A stretch of 64,000 nt of DNA, taken from assembly GCA_008694505.1 (NCBI GenBank), contig VZDJ01000090.1:6503521-6567520 (forward strand). Reading direction: 5' to 3'. Positions 12,793-28,430 of the stretch are shown here, in pieces (positions within the stretch are counted from its first letter, which is position 1; each line of letters starts with the position of its first letter). This DNA is from Cyanoderma ruficeps (lineage: Eukaryota; Chordata; Aves; Passeriformes; Timaliidae). The notes beneath the pieces are model-generated. The model searched no databases and was not told the origin of the DNA. It saw only the letters and a list, made by a program, of their open reading frames with translations. The position numbers and the translations under genes are program-made.

Positions 12793-13231
12793 CAAAAAGC
12801 ATATACAGAGCAAAGAGCACAACTTTGATAGTAGTTTGAGCTTAAGGTCTTTATACAAATAACCAAAATCCATTTTCAAGGGTTCCTGTCAAAAGAATAC
12901 CCAGTGACAACTGAAACAATTTTAGAGAATCATGAATCATCAGCCCTTGAGCCATCTGATTCGACACAGGCCTACTTCAAAGAGACTCCTGCCACTGCAG
13001 GAATTTTTAGAGCTCTTTTTTTCATGTCATCAAATGGTATAAAAATACCTAAGTATACCACATACAATCACATGTTTCAGCTGCTTGAATATTTCTCAGC
13101 AAAGGCTGGGAGTGAGGGCAGACATCCCAGCAGTGACTTCCATCCAGAAAAACCCTTCCAAACAACACGCATGGCCTTCTTACTGGGCAGCAGGTGCCCA
13201 AATAATGCCCCAATGCAGCCTCTGTACAGAA

Positions 13232-15002
13232 TCAAGAGCCATAGTTTGCTTCATCAAAAGCCTTTCTGGCTCGTTTCAGTTCTTCATTCATAGTTAGGAG
13301 GTCTTTAACTCTGGCAAACTTCCGGGGGTCCTTGCGTATGAGAAAGACAATGTCCTCAACCTGTACCCGACCCTGCCGCCCGATGGACATGGCCTTGTGC
13401 GTCTGTTGGAGAGGAAAAAAGAGTCAGCAGCATTCCTTTGCCATGGTGGTTTTTTAAGCTCTCAATTCCACTTTATTTCCTGTCATTTTATAATAAAAAA
13501 GCAAGCAATTGCAGGTTCTGGGCACCATCATTCTAGTCACAGAGAACTTCCCAGTAAACCATGGATGTACTCTGCTGTCCCCAGCTGCCTGTCACACCCT
13601 GAACACAACCACTATATACTCATAACAGTATCAAAACCACGGCCAGATTACACACAGGACATCCAGCCTGCAGAATGGCTGAAGATTAGGCACAGCTTGG
13701 GAACAATGTAAGATAACTGTATCAGAGGACAGTGTAGGGCATTTTGATAAGGATAGGAAAGACCAACCTTACAAAAGGAAGGGGAATGTTTGGATACTTG
13801 GAAATGGTATCCAGGTCTGGAAGAGAAATTGCTTCAGGCCCAAGAATGCATTTCTTTTATAGAGCAGAGCTAAGTTCCCATCCATGTACAGACACTGGGC
13901 AAACAGAAAAAGTATCCAGACTTTCAAATCTGAACCTTATCTTCTGTCAGCTGCACATACAATAATGTCACAGTGAACCCCAAAGTCAGGTGGGTATTTC
14001 CCCTCCTACAATACTAATCTCACTGCTACTTAAAGACTAAATCCACATGGAGCAAGATGCATAAATTTTGCTTTAATCTTGGAAAAACAAAATCCAAATT
14101 TATGTTTCTCCTACTAATGCCATGAGTTTTGGGGCCTGGGATAATGCACTATTTGAGTCAGAGATATTAACCTTCAGAAAGCTGAAGTTCTGGTGAGGAT
14201 GTCTTGACCACGCCGTCTAGAGCTTACTTACCATTTCAGTGATAAACTCTATTACCAGGTCCTCAAGAATGTCCACTGATTCTGTGTAAGGGTTCTGGTC
14301 GTCCCCAAATCCATACATCATGCACCTTACTGCACAGAGAAACACTCAGCGTGAGGCTTCTTTCATCCTTTCAGTGCTGCACATATCTAGTTAGAGCTCA
14401 CCAGCCCGCACATTCCTGCACCTGGAAGGCACTGGGCAGGACAATTCTTGAGGAAACATACAGGAAATAAACAGAAGCCAACAAAAGCCCTGTAGGGACA
14501 GGAGCTGTACATACAGAAAAGCATGCCTGAGGATGGGCTCTCAGAATATTCATTTAGGCTGCAAAGCACTGCACAGTGACAGCACAGCTGACTTGGGGCA
14601 CAGCTAGGTTCAAAGGTGCACTAGCAGTATTTTTGGGAGCGGTCTACATAGCAGACTTCTGCAGTTGCAGCCAAGGCACATTATGAAAGCCGCTGTTTTG
14701 CTGAGAAGTGAGTTTTGGGACCCCATAGCTGTCAGCTCGGCGTTTCAGCTGAATGCCCCGGCCCGACTTACGCTCTTTGGAGAACAGCCTCTTCCTCCTG
14801 CCCTGCCCGCCGTCCAGGCCCCCGCCGGCGTCCTCCGCGTCCTCTTCGAACTACACGGGCACAGCGGAGGGGAGGCCGCGGTCAGCGCCCGTCTGACCCC
14901 GGCCCCTTCCCGCTGCCCGCCCCGCCCGCGGTGGGGCTGTGGATCCCCGGGCAGGGCAGCCCCTCCGCCACTCACCGGCGCGTCCTCCTCCTCATCCGCC
15001 AT
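13232..15002 (-). CDS. TAF13: TFIID subunit 13, TAF13 (four exons, complete)
   Basis: Four minus-strand exons are inferred: 15002-14976, 14850-14772, 14329-14232 and 13402-13232. They total 375 nt, 124 aa plus stop, the human TAF13 length. The protein opens MADEEEDAP, carries a Gly/Asp-rich acidic linker and KRLFSKEL, then a histone-fold segment with RCMMYGFGDDQNPYTESVDI. The last exon encodes THKAMSIGRQGRVQVEDIVF, FLIRKDPRKFARVKDLL and ends FDEANYGS. From the histone fold on it appears nearly identical to human. TAF13 pairs with TAF11 through histone folds in TFIID and contacts TBP. All splice sites are GT-AG in phases 0, 1 and 0, and the presence of introns excludes a retrocopy. It starts in a CpG island and runs tail-to-tail toward NEPRO. 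Human TAF13 is on chromosome 1, so its place here between NEPRO and GTPBP8 is notable. Confidence 0.96.
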
Positions 15003-15110
15003 GGCAGCCCCGCGCCCCGGAACAGCTTCCGCGGCCCGGCCCCGCCCCGCGGCCCCGCCCAGCGGCTCCGGGCGGGGCGGGCGGCGCCTGCCCGTGCGGG
15101 GGACACCGTG
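14770..15110 (-). promoter_or_regulatory. CpG island promoter of TAF13
   Basis: A CpG-dense block spans TAF13 exons 1 and 2 and about 110 bp upstream of its ATG, including GC-box-like GGGGCGGG/CCCCGCCC runs at about 15045-15080. No TATA element is obvious. The boundary was estimated by eye. Confidence 0.6.
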
Positions 15111-15340
15111 GTGTTGGTGTGGCGTGGGTCTGCTGACCCTCCCCAAACCTGGGTATGACACTCATTTTTGGATTGCCAGATGGAGATAGAGTGGTTTGAA
15201 GGTGAGCTCGGGAGATATCTGTTAACCCCCCTGCTTGAAAGAGGGTCAGCCAACGAGGTCAGCAAGGGTGTCTTTGCACAGTCGGTTTGTTCGGTTGGCA
15301 AGGCCTTTTCCTTCCTTCAGCAAGGCACACCTGCCCATGT

Positions 15341-15890
15341 TCACAGAATCACAGAATGCAAAGGAGTTGGAATAATGGCCCTTAAAAGATCATCTAATCC
15401 CAACCCCACCTGCCATGAACCCCCTTGCCCTATCCCTACAGCTCTTGATGAGGCTCTTTCTGACTTCTCTTTAGGCCTCCTTCCATAATGGAAGGTTGCT
15501 GAGGTTTCTGCCTTTTGGGCAGCCCCAGCTCTCTCAGCTTCTCTTTGCAGGGGAGGTGCACCAGTGCTGTTGTATTTCATACAGTGCTGTCAGCCCCTTT
15601 CCTCCAGCCCTGTCATTGAGCATGTCCACTATTTCCCTCAGTTTGGTGCCCTAGGCATGTTTGATAGCAAAGCACCTCCTCCAGAATACTCATAAAGATG
15701 TTAAACTGGACACATTCCACAATGGATCCTTGCTGTGTTCCACTTGTAACTGCCATGCAACTGCAGTATGACCCACTGGCTTCTATGCTCTGAGCTCAAT
15801 TATTCAACCAGTTTTTTACTGATCTACTAATGCACCTGTCCAGACTGCAATGTTCTAATTTTGGACACTGTTGGAAAAACACTGCCTTTG
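15341..15890 (-). mobile_element. CR1 LINE fragment
   Basis: The plus strand begins with an ACAGAATCACAGAATGC terminus and a GGCCCTTAAAAGATCATCTA run, the reverse complement of a CR1 3' end. It continues through characteristic CR1 tail sequence (a TCTTGATGAGGCTC region, GGACACATTCCACAATGGATC, AACTGCCATGCAACTG, TTCAACCAGTTTTTTACTGA). It lies upstream of TAF13 and is diverged. The distal end near 15890 is approximate. Confidence 0.85.
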
Positions 15891-15899
15891 TAGTGTCAG

Positions 15900-18740
15900 G
15901 GTTATGGCAACAAACCAGACCGGACACAAGACAGAGTAGAGGAAGAAAATGGAGAAAGTACTGCTGAAAGACCAGGGAAGATTCACAAGGTGAAATCCTT
16001 TTCCATGGAATCTAATCCTCAACATCATTTCTGTAATTAACAGCTGTAGAAGAGGCAAAGCTTTACCAGGTAATGACAGGAGCCTTAAGTGAAGCTTATG
16101 CACAGCAAACAAATAAAAATATTTGAATTTAAAACTGAAATGAGCTCTACTGTATCAGTATGCTGCCAGGCCCACCCACCACTCATCAAGTGAGGGGGAA
16201 AGAAACTGAGATCTTGTGTGCCCCTGGCCTGAGAAAGTGCAGCTCCTCACTCTGCTGGTTCCTTAAGAACCTGGCCAAAAAAAAGTCCAGTAGTGTGTCA
16301 AGACACCTGTTTACTCAAAGCCTGTTCCCAGGAAGGCACTTAAATATAAATTTTACTGTTTAGGAAGAGGACTTGATTTCATTTACTGTTTTGTCACAGG
16401 GGCACTGTCACACTCAAGAATCAAACTGTAGTGTTCTCTCCTGCAAATGGCTGAGCAAAATGTAGGAGTTATTCCAGTATTTGAAGCACTTCTGAATAAA
16501 ACCAAGATGTGTCCAGAGGCAAAGCTGGTTCTTCTGGAGAAGATGGTACCTAATATTACATGCACACACAACCAGTTTGTTCATACAGATGGATTAACTG
16601 GACATATTTAATGTATTTAAGTGGTTAGTAAAAGTTTTCATAGGACTGTAAGGGGTTGTAATGTAATGTAAGGGGTTTTGTTCTGAAGAGGGACTAAAAC
16701 CAGAACGGCACTTTTTTACATATTCAGGGTTATTTTCAGAGGCTCTTCAGTCAAGGCTGAGGCCATAACAATTACAGCCTTGATGAGACCGATGTTTTTG
16801 GAAGATCCTGGTCTTAAGATACTATGAAAAGACTCTTCCTAAAGTGTTCACTTTCTGTATAGCTATTACTGCATTTCTAGGATCATGCATCCTAGAAATG
16901 CAGGGCTGGTTTGCCCTGCAGCATTTTGGGATTAGAGGTAAAATATTAACAGAATTACAGGTTTCATCACTAAGATGCAGAAGCCACATTTACTGCATGT
17001 AGGATCATCTGCCAAAGAGAGAGGGGGAGAGGGTAGGAGGTAAGAAAGGTGGCAGGGGTAAGCAAGGTAAGGGAAGTGGGCCAGGTAAGAGACTAAGAAG
17101 TAAGAAGGACAAGAGCCTTGTTACAATACATTACATCTCCTTTTGTGTTGAATATTCTGTTTTGCAGTGACCAACCCGCACGAGATACAAAACCTACAGA
17201 CTTTGCATAGAGCCTATGAGAACTGTTGTATTACCATATCACTCTGTATTCTAAACTCTAAAGGCTATCTTCTTATCTGTCTTTCCCCTGATACCTTGGA
17301 AGGGCTGCTGCCTTGAGTCCTTTTGTTTTCTGCTCCTCAGCCTATCTTCAGCTAATCATCGTCTTCCTGCCTGCCATGATCACATCTCAAAGCTGGCTTT
17401 CATTTCTATTTCACTCACAGGTTTTATATTTTTAGTATTTCTTGCCAGGCAATCATATTTGTAAGCTTTTCCTGTCTCATCTTTCCCATCTTTCCCAACC
17501 TCAATGCATTCCTCACATTGTCCTCTTTTTACATGTATGCTGCAAACAGATCTTGTCTCGTGACTAGTGTCTTACAAGAAATTGCATAGTCAAATAAAGT
17601 GATATTTCTAGTCCTTTTGCACTGTCAGAGTGGTTTAGAAAAGAACTGTCCTTTCTTGAGGTTTAAACACTTTGCAAGTAACTTTGACAACTGCATAACC
17701 ACATTTGTGCATAACCACATTTGACCACGTTACGACATGACAAAGACTGAGTGCCAGGGTTTGACACAGGCACTTTGTAGCTTCAGACTAAGTTCTTCTG
17801 CATGAGCACTGCTATTGATGGCTGTCCTTTTGTCCAGCTCTACGTGGTAACTGGACAGTTTCAGGTGCTCTTAGACAGACACAGCTGCTGTGGGACGCAG
17901 TTCCCCTCAAGAGTACAGGACACATCAGTGTTGTGCTTCAGCTGCCAGGGTAGCGCCGATACACATCATGGATGGTGTGCCTCAGATCTGGCATTTCATC
18001 CAAGTGGAGCTGCAGAAATTCATACTGAATCTCAAAACAGAAGGTAGATGCAGCACTGACTCATGACAGTGTGCAGGACAGGAGTCCTCTAGATGTCAGT
18101 CTTTTATTCCACTCTGTTTCAAGCCAACACTCATGGAAAAGCAGATCCCATGAAAGATGTGTTCTTCCCTTCACCCGTGTGGAACAGGGACAACCCAATG
18201 TCTGCAAGCAAGGCATGCTATCCTGCTGCACCTACTGAACACAGGACACAGAAGAGTTACAAAAGTAAAATATACAAGATGTCAAACACACCACAGACAA
18301 CAGGTTGGCTATTTCCACTCTGCATGGCCTTAGAGCCGGTAGGTTGTACAGGAGGTTGGCCCCTGCTATCCTAACCCCAGCTGAGAGAAGTAAACCTCTG
18401 TGCATCATTCAGTTCAACTGGGCAATAGTTTGCTTAATGTTAGAGCTGTAGTTTTTCTTTTTTTAGATTAAATGCATCTTTATTAATGATATTACTAGAC
18501 TGTCTCTAGTATCCTAAATGTAGCAGAGGTTAGGTATGGAGTAGTAGGTTTCTGAACATTTCAGCATAGAGAGAGGAAATGCTGTATTAAAACTTCACTT
18601 CTCTATAGAGGTTCCCTACTATTTTTCTCCTTAGCACAATCATGTAGGTTTTATGAAACAGTTTTATATAATTGGATTAATTCATGCTGCAAACTTCCTG
18701 AACTGATGAACTTGATAAAGAAAAAAAATTATATTTATAA
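15900..18740. other. Intergenic, no gene recognised
   Basis: I see no supported gene between the CR1 upstream of TAF13 and the 3' end of GTPBP8. The stretch holds a G/A-rich low-complexity patch at about 17015-17115 with many GGTAAG units, and a 16-bp near-perfect tandem duplication (GCATAACCACATTTG units) at about 17693-17724. Short open frames here look random. Confidence 0.6.
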
Positions 18741-18747
18741 ATAATAA

Positions 18748-18753
18748 TTTATT
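18748..18753 (-). terminator. Polyadenylation signal of GTPBP8
   Basis: TTTATT on the plus strand is AATAAA on the minus strand, about 100 nt after the GTPBP8 stop codon at 18858-18856, in AT-rich DNA typical of a 3' UTR end. Confidence 0.65.
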
Positions 18754-18855
18754 CAAAAATACATATAGCAACTTGTGTTATATACAACAAACACCCCAGA
18801 CCTCTGGTTTTGGTACCTTTTATTCCTGATGAGCCAAGCAGACCAGCAGGTGTTT

Positions 18856-21660
<2,805 letters not shown>

Positions 21661-21689
21661 CCCAGGCTGTCCCCACCCATTGTCCAAAC

Positions 21690-22440
21690 ACTTCCGGAAC
21701 CCTGTCAGGCTTGATGCTGTGAGCGCTTCTCTGGGGAGCCTTTTCCACTACCCAGGCACCCTCAGGATGAAGAACCTGTTCCTAATATCCAACCTAAACC
21801 TCCCCTGGCACAGCTTCAGGTCATTTGGTCAGGTCCTGTCACTGGTCACCACAGAGAGGAGGTCAGTGCCTGCCCCTCCTCTCATCCTCACAAGGACGTT
21901 CTAGACTGCGATGAGCTCTCCCTCACTCCCCTCCAGGCTGAACAGACCCAGTGACCTCAGCCCCTCCTCATGAGGCTTCCTCTCAAGGTCCTTCTCCGTC
22001 CTCATTACCCTACTTTGGATGCTTTCTAATAGCTTTATTTCCTTCTTATGTTGTGACCAAAACTATACACAATATTCCAGCTCAGAGCAGAGGGGGCAAT
22101 CCCCTCCCCTGCCCAGCTGTGATGCTGTGCCTGGTGCCCCCCAGGACAGTGTTGGCCCTCCTGGCTCCAGGGCACTGCTGGGTCAGATTCAACTTTGCAT
22201 TGACCAGGACCCCCAGGTCCCTTTTCATAGTGCTGCTTTCCAACCTCTCATTCTCCAGTCTGTCTGTACATTCCGTGTGGCCCCATCCAAAGTACAGAAT
22301 TTGTCACTTTCCCTTGTTGAATTTCATATGGTTGGTGACTGCCCAGTCCTTAATTTATTGAGGTCTCTCTACAGGGCCTCTGCCTTCGAGTCAGTGAATC
22401 AACAACTGCTCCCAGTTTTGTATCATCTCTTCAGCTCGGT
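21690..22440 (-). mobile_element. CR1 LINE fragment
   Basis: About 750 bp of recognisable CR1 3' region read in reverse complement: TTCCTAATATCCAACCTAAA, CACAGCTTCAGGTCATTTGG, TCACTGGTCACCACAGAGAG, CCAGGCTGAACAGACCCAG, CCAGGACCCCCAGGTCCC and TTTGTATCATCTCTTCAG. The final 3' terminus of the element is missing on the GTPBP8 side, whereas CR1 copies usually keep it. Confidence 0.9.
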
Positions 22441-22449
22441 GTCTTCTAT

Positions 22450-25400
22450 GTGTTCTCAGGCCAAGCCCAGCTCACTGTGGAGCTGCTGAGGGCTCTGTGT
22501 GCTGATGCCGTTTGGCCAGGAAGTGGGGCAAAGCAGCCCTGAACTACAGCACCATCCACCTCCAGCTGCAGCCACCAGTTTTCAAGTGCTCATCTTATAA
22601 GTAAAAAAGTTAAGTAATTTCTGAAAAAAAAAATCTACTTGTTCAAGAAGAACTATGTAGAGGTCAGTTTTTTGAATAAAATAAACCCAAACTGACCACA
22701 AAACTGTTGGCACCTCTGTTCACATTATAGTAAGAAGATCCCTGAAGTTTTACTACTTAATTGATATGTATCAGAGTGCTGTTTTCCTATCAAAAAAAAA
22801 CACAGAAAGCTTTTTACATTGTTCTCCTTCATGACTGTAGTTCATAGGGCTGTAAAACCACAAATAAATGTCCTTGAAACATTTCAGCTTCAAAGCACTG
22901 CAATTTTAACACCATCAAATGAAAGTAAACTTCATCAGTATCTTTATAAAAGTAATACATGAAATTATCTTGATGTTCAGCCTTACCCCCAGGCCAGCCT
23001 GGACATCCTGTCGAACACTGCCTTTCCTTTGAAACAGAGACCCTTTTTTCTTCTGTAGTCACAGCTCTCTGTTTAAAACCCTGTAATTCTGGATGGTTTA
23101 ATTATTACAATGAATAGATTTGAAGCCAGGAAGGACCTTTAGAAGATAACAGAAGCTATATTCTACTTTCTTTGTATTGAGCTCAGTTACAAAGCTACAG
23201 GGAGAGAACTTCAATCCCTTAAGAAAATGGCAGACAACAACATACATGTTTCTCAGAGATAGCTTTGAATATTTTGTAGAAAGACAAACTTCTACTGAAA
23301 TACATAAACTGCTTCTCAAATTTGTCATCAGTGAAAGTGGTTAACAGTGAGAGGTTAATGGTGTAAACCTAGGGGGAAAGCCCTGTATTCTACCTTAGTC
23401 CTGTAAATTAAGTCCTCTTAAAACCTGCTTTGTTTCACAGCAGGACAGAGCTCAAATATGTGTAGCTCAGGACAGACCACAATCACTGGCTGCTACATGC
23501 ATGCTTAGAAGAGTGCTCCCAAATAAATCTACAGATTACTTTTATTTGCCTTCAAACCAGTTTGGAACCTACAGGGCAGCCGCTCTCCTGTCACTGCTTA
23601 TGGCACAAATACCTACAAATGCAGGGAAAAAAGGCAAAACCTTTCAATAATTACTTCAGGAACACTGCTAATCCTTTTTTTGGGGGGGTACCAAAGCAGC
23701 AACCCAATTGAATTGAAATCTGTGGTGAATCTATTAACAACAAAACCACACTGGCTGGAGTGAGACATGTTTATAACCACACTAGCAGACAGATTTCCCC
23801 ATTTCTGTGCCAAACTGTGACACGAGAAGCAGAACAAGTGCTTTTACCTACTTTTGCCTCAGAGTCCCACACAGCTCAGAGCTGCAGGCAACAGATTTGC
23901 CTGCTTCAAACTATCCTTCAATAGTTACCCTTGCCAGGCACATGTTCTGCAGCACATTGCACCCAGAACAGCTGGCTGGACACAGGAGGAAAGGCAGAGA
24001 AACCATCGGCCCATTTAACACCACATCTCCAGGTGTGATGGTGGGAACAGAGGAGCCCAGTTCATAGGTCAGCCACTAATTAAGTCTCTTTTTAATGTGA
24101 CCACATAGGTGGCAAGAACAAATTAAGGTGGTGTAGGACCTTTTGAATACTTCTAATTATAGCAGTGGGTGGGATAAACAAGAGCACCCAGTAAAACATC
24201 CATCTAAAACCTGGAGACTGGAACTGCACATTTCAGTAGAAGATGGGTTTTTTTTCTTTGACCAAAGTGCAGTCTAGGTTCTCTGGGGCAGACCACAGGG
24301 AGATTGAAAATGGCATGTTACTGTGGACTGAGCTAGTAAATTACCAACATTTAAGCCTGCTTTGTATCTCCCCTGAAAGACTCTGCTTTCTATTGTGCAT
24401 GTTATTGCCAAACATCAGGCATTCACACTGGCATTGCCTATGGCTCATGTCTGTGGCAGCAGATGTCTCTTTTCAGTTGCTGGTTATGTAGTTCAAATGT
24501 TAGGGAATTACTACAAAAGTAATTTAGTCCACATTAAAAACTCTGACAATCATTCCTCTGGAGTTTGAAAGAGGGATCTGTAACCATTGACACTGACCTA
24601 AATCCCAAACAATAGTCAAGAGCATGGAGCTGGAAGGAAGTGGCAACCCCAGTTGTCTTGTCTGGTCTGATCTTGTCTATCCCAACATTGTGAGACGGGT
24701 CAAACCATCATTCCTTTCAGAGATCTGTCAGAGAAGAGTAGCTGTGAGACCAGCTGGAGATGTAGTTCCAGGAGAGCAGTGAGGCACATTTGGTTTGCAT
24801 CCTATGAACCAAAACCAGTTGAGCTCTTGAGTTTCATTTCCACCAAGAGAAACATGGACCAAATATTGTCACCAGGAAACCTGATGGAAAGGACAGGGTG
24901 AACACACCAGCCTGACTTCTTCCTTTTGTGTCATTAACAGCACTACTGACTGTGTCTGAATCAGTACTTCCCCTTAAGGTACATCTTATCTTCTTCTAGC
25001 TTGGAAGGTGGTTTAGGAACTAGTTACTAAGATATGGAGTTTTAAAGGCTAAATTATTTGTATAAAATGCTAAAAAGCTCTGCATTTTCCTCTATGCAAA
25101 CTATGTGATTGGGGGCAGGGAGAAGTGTCTCTAGTCCCAAGAAGGAATTCAAGGTCACAGATATCTCAAGGGCTGGGTATTCTGAGACATTAATAAAAAA
25201 TAGTTTAAAAAATTAAGATACTCATTATACACATTAGTAGAAAAGGTTTTTAAAAGTTTCTATAGTAAAGTAACGGAAGAGAGAGTCATTATTCTTCATG
25301 TGGCAGCCAACACTGCTAGTCCCAGCTAAAGAGTTATTTCCACTGGCTTTACAGAACTGAAATTCTCTTTTCAATATCCATGTTAAATTTGATGGTTATT

Positions 25401-27940
25401 CTTTATCTCCTGGACCCAAACTTACCACATCAATACTAAGGAAAAAAAAAAACAATTAGCATCTCTGAAAGTTAAATGTTTTGGGGTTTTTGACTGCTAA
25501 GTAAGAAGAAAAAGAACTTTTCAAATGAGTGCTGTTGCTTGCTTTGAGCAAGAGATGGAGATGGAGAAGAAAGCACAGCTGTAACATGGGTCCTTGTCAA
25601 AAACTCTTGTAGCAGCAGAAACATCATCAGCAGCAGCGGCATGAAGCCAATCTTTGCAAAACTGTGCTTTCTTGGGGGCTGAACCACTAATGACCATTAG
25701 CAGCTTGCTCTGAAATGTCCAGGAGGGCAGCTAAAGCCAGAATTTGTTAGGTCTGTTATGAGGGGTGCAGGAGGAGGCTAAGTTACTCTGCTGGAGGTGT
25801 GATGTACATCCAGAGCCAGGAACAACATAAAGGAAACAGGATGTCATGCAGTGGTTCATGGTGACTGTGTGCTATGAATTCAACCAAAGCAGGGTCTCAG
25901 AACACAGGAGCCTTCTGAGCTGAGATGGAAACAATCTAACAGCAAAGGACACTTGAAACCAGCTCCAGGACTGTGCTGGAGGTGGCTGGAGAACAACCAG
26001 GTCCAGCAGCACAGCTGCTGGGATCCGCTGCCTGGGGCACAGCAGTGGTCCTCCTGACACAATATTGCCATGCTGTCTGGCTCCAGTTTTAGTGTCAGAC
26101 TGAGAGCTTGGGCTTCCAAAACCCAAACCCTCCCAGCAGTCTTTCCCCTACCAAATCACCCATGAACAACCTTTCCACTGTCCACAGTCATGCCGTAAGT
26201 TGCGGTGATGTGGCCAGGAAGTAATTCAGAGACTCAAATCCCAAAAGGCTAATTAGGAAATACCAACATAGTTTTCCAGCCATCACTTTGAATATCAGAA
26301 ATGAGGCAGAATCGTTAGTAAAAAGCCCCAGACCCAAAACCATTAGGCCTTTCCCCAAAGTAATTGGGCTAGGTTGCATCCCATACTGTAGGGAATTCTC
26401 CCTGTTTACCAGGAGTTTTCCTGCCTTAGTTTTTAAAATGACCATACATTCTCCAGGTGCCTGGATCTGTCGCTCCTGATTAAACTCCCAGTGATTAGAA
26501 CCTTAAAATCTTCTGATTTTCAGGACTTGGACCATTATTACATGCTGCCTCTGCCAGTTAGGTCTGAACTACCTTACCCACAGATTGTATGGTTGAAACT
26601 GTTGTATGGTCTCACACCACAGGGATTTTATGTGATCTTTGCATTTTGGATGTGCCTTGAAACATAATTGATGGTTGTTGTGCTTCACTGCTAAACCACA
26701 CAGCACTGAAGCAGAAGCTGTGTTGACCAAGGTGCAGGCTGCTATCTGAGATTAATTGACAGAGTGACTTTTTGGAAAGTATAACTGAAGCAACAAGATA
26801 TCAGAGATGAGGGTTTCGTTATATTGCTGCTGTTGTCTTTCATAAGAAGTGTAAACAGAGGTTGTTTAACTTTCTCTTTGGACTCACCCAGCTTTTTCTC
26901 GGAGTCGTTTATGGATGCTATGTCTCCTCTCATTTAAACAGCACCCACTATTTGGGTGAAGGGTGGGTTGAGGGAAGTCATGGTTGTCTGCCTGCCAGTA
27001 ATCCCCCCAGTCATGTGTGTCTTGCGTCTATTTGACCACAAAAATGGAAGCCCTTGAAACCGTATTTCACACAGCCACGTAAATACATAAATCTGCTCTG
27101 ATGGTAGTTGTAGGGGGAGAGTTCTGTTCTTAGAACAGTCAAATATTCGTCAACTTATTGCAGCTTGGTGGCTTCAGAGTGTGGAGAGGCAACTATTTTT
27201 CTGATAAAATTCAATTCATTGATTTCCAGGGAGGTTCATCTAGGAAAGCTGTCTTTGCTGGTATAAGGCAGGAGTCTTAATCACATGGGAAGACAGACAA
27301 TAGTAGTTTAGGGAAAGGCCTTTAGGAATCTTACATAAATTAAGGCCCTCTTCTGTCTCTACGCAAAATCCCATGGATCAATGCTCACTTGTGTGAGTAT
27401 ATGGGGGAATATAGAACCAGAATATGTTGAGAAACAAAACAGTGGAGTGAAAAAAGGCAGCCTTGGCCTAACTGTAAGTGTACTGTTGTCAGAGGAAAAT
27501 AACTGTAATATAAATGTAGTATAAATGCTACCCTCCTTCCCTGTATGGGGGAAGTGATTGCCAGTGCCTTTTAGAGAAAATGTCTTTGTCTCTTACATAT
27601 GTGGGGAAGGACAGAGTGGGCAGAATGAGGATTTTTTTTCCAGGAGATTTCAATATGTTGAGCATCCTTTAAGTGGTTAACTAAAAATATCCTTTCCCTA
27701 ATTCCCAATGATAAAATTCTTACTGTGAGTATTGAAAATATTATATTATTTGAAATAGGTCCTTGGTTCAAATAAACAGTTGGAGTTGGTAGGCTGCAAA
27801 CTGAGCTTTAGTTGAACTATACAAATATGTTGTGTAAATCAAAGATGGATTGTAGTGGAACTTGGAGATAATAATCTGAATACTCATGATAACTATGACA
27901 GATAAACCTTGGAGCTTAAATATTACTTTAATATTAATAG
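22450..27940. other. Intergenic, no gene recognised
   Basis: AT-rich sequence between GTPBP8 and the CD200R cluster. I found no exon with family resemblance, RNA gene or tandem array. A minus-strand open frame at 25687-25472 has a hydrophobic stretch (GFMPLLLMMFLLLQ) but no convincing splice donor after it and no further support. Confidence 0.55.
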
Positions 27941-27944
27941 CAAG

Positions 27945-28430
27945 AGTGGCCAGCCCATAGATTGGGTACTGGAGTGTGTCCAGAGCAGGGCAGTGAAGCT
28001 GGTGAAGGGTCTCGAGAGTAAGTCCTGTGAGGAGTGGCTGAGGGAGCTGGGGTTGTTTAGCCTGGAAAAGAAAACTCTCAGGGGTGACCTTATCTCACTA
28101 TTTAGCTATGTGAAAGGAGTTTGTAGCCAGGTGGGATTTGGCCTCTTGTCCCAGGCAACAAGCCGCAGGACAAGAAGACATAGCTTCAAGGTGTGCCACG
28201 GGAGGTTCAGGTTGGACATCATGAAGAATTTCTTCACAGAAAGGGTGGTTAGACATTAAATTGGACTGTCCAGGGAGGTGGTGGAGTCAGTGTCCTTGGA
28301 GGTGTTGAAGAAACCACTGGACATGGCAATCAGTGACATGGTGTAGCTGACAAGGTGATTGGTCACAGATCGGACCTGATGATATTGGAGGTGTTTTCCA
28401 ACCTAATTGGTTCCACGATTCTGTGCTATA
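27945..28430 (+). mobile_element. CR1 LINE fragment (sense, with 3' end)
   Basis: Plus-strand CR1 tail: CAGAGCAGGGCAGTGAAGCT, GAGGAGTGGCTGAGGGAGCT, TTTAGCCTGGAAAAG, AAGAATTTCTTCACAGAAAG, then TTTTCCAACCTAATTGGTTC and a terminal ACGATTCTGTGCTAT. The ORF2 C-terminus is broken by substitutions and a stop near 28258. Confidence 0.92.

Noticed and set aside
14665..15189. Plus-strand open frames of 147-174 aa over the TAF13 promoter
   Set aside because: They run antisense to TAF13 exons 1-2 in GC-rich DNA and resemble no known protein.
17015..17115. Purine-rich GGTAAG-like repetitions, considered as a tandem array
   Set aside because: Units are irregular in length and sequence; it is low-complexity G/A DNA.
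25472..25687. Minus-strand frame with a hydrophobic segment, considered as a signal-peptide exon
   Set aside because: No suitable donor after the hydrophobic core, no similarity to the CD200R signal exons and no partner exons nearby.
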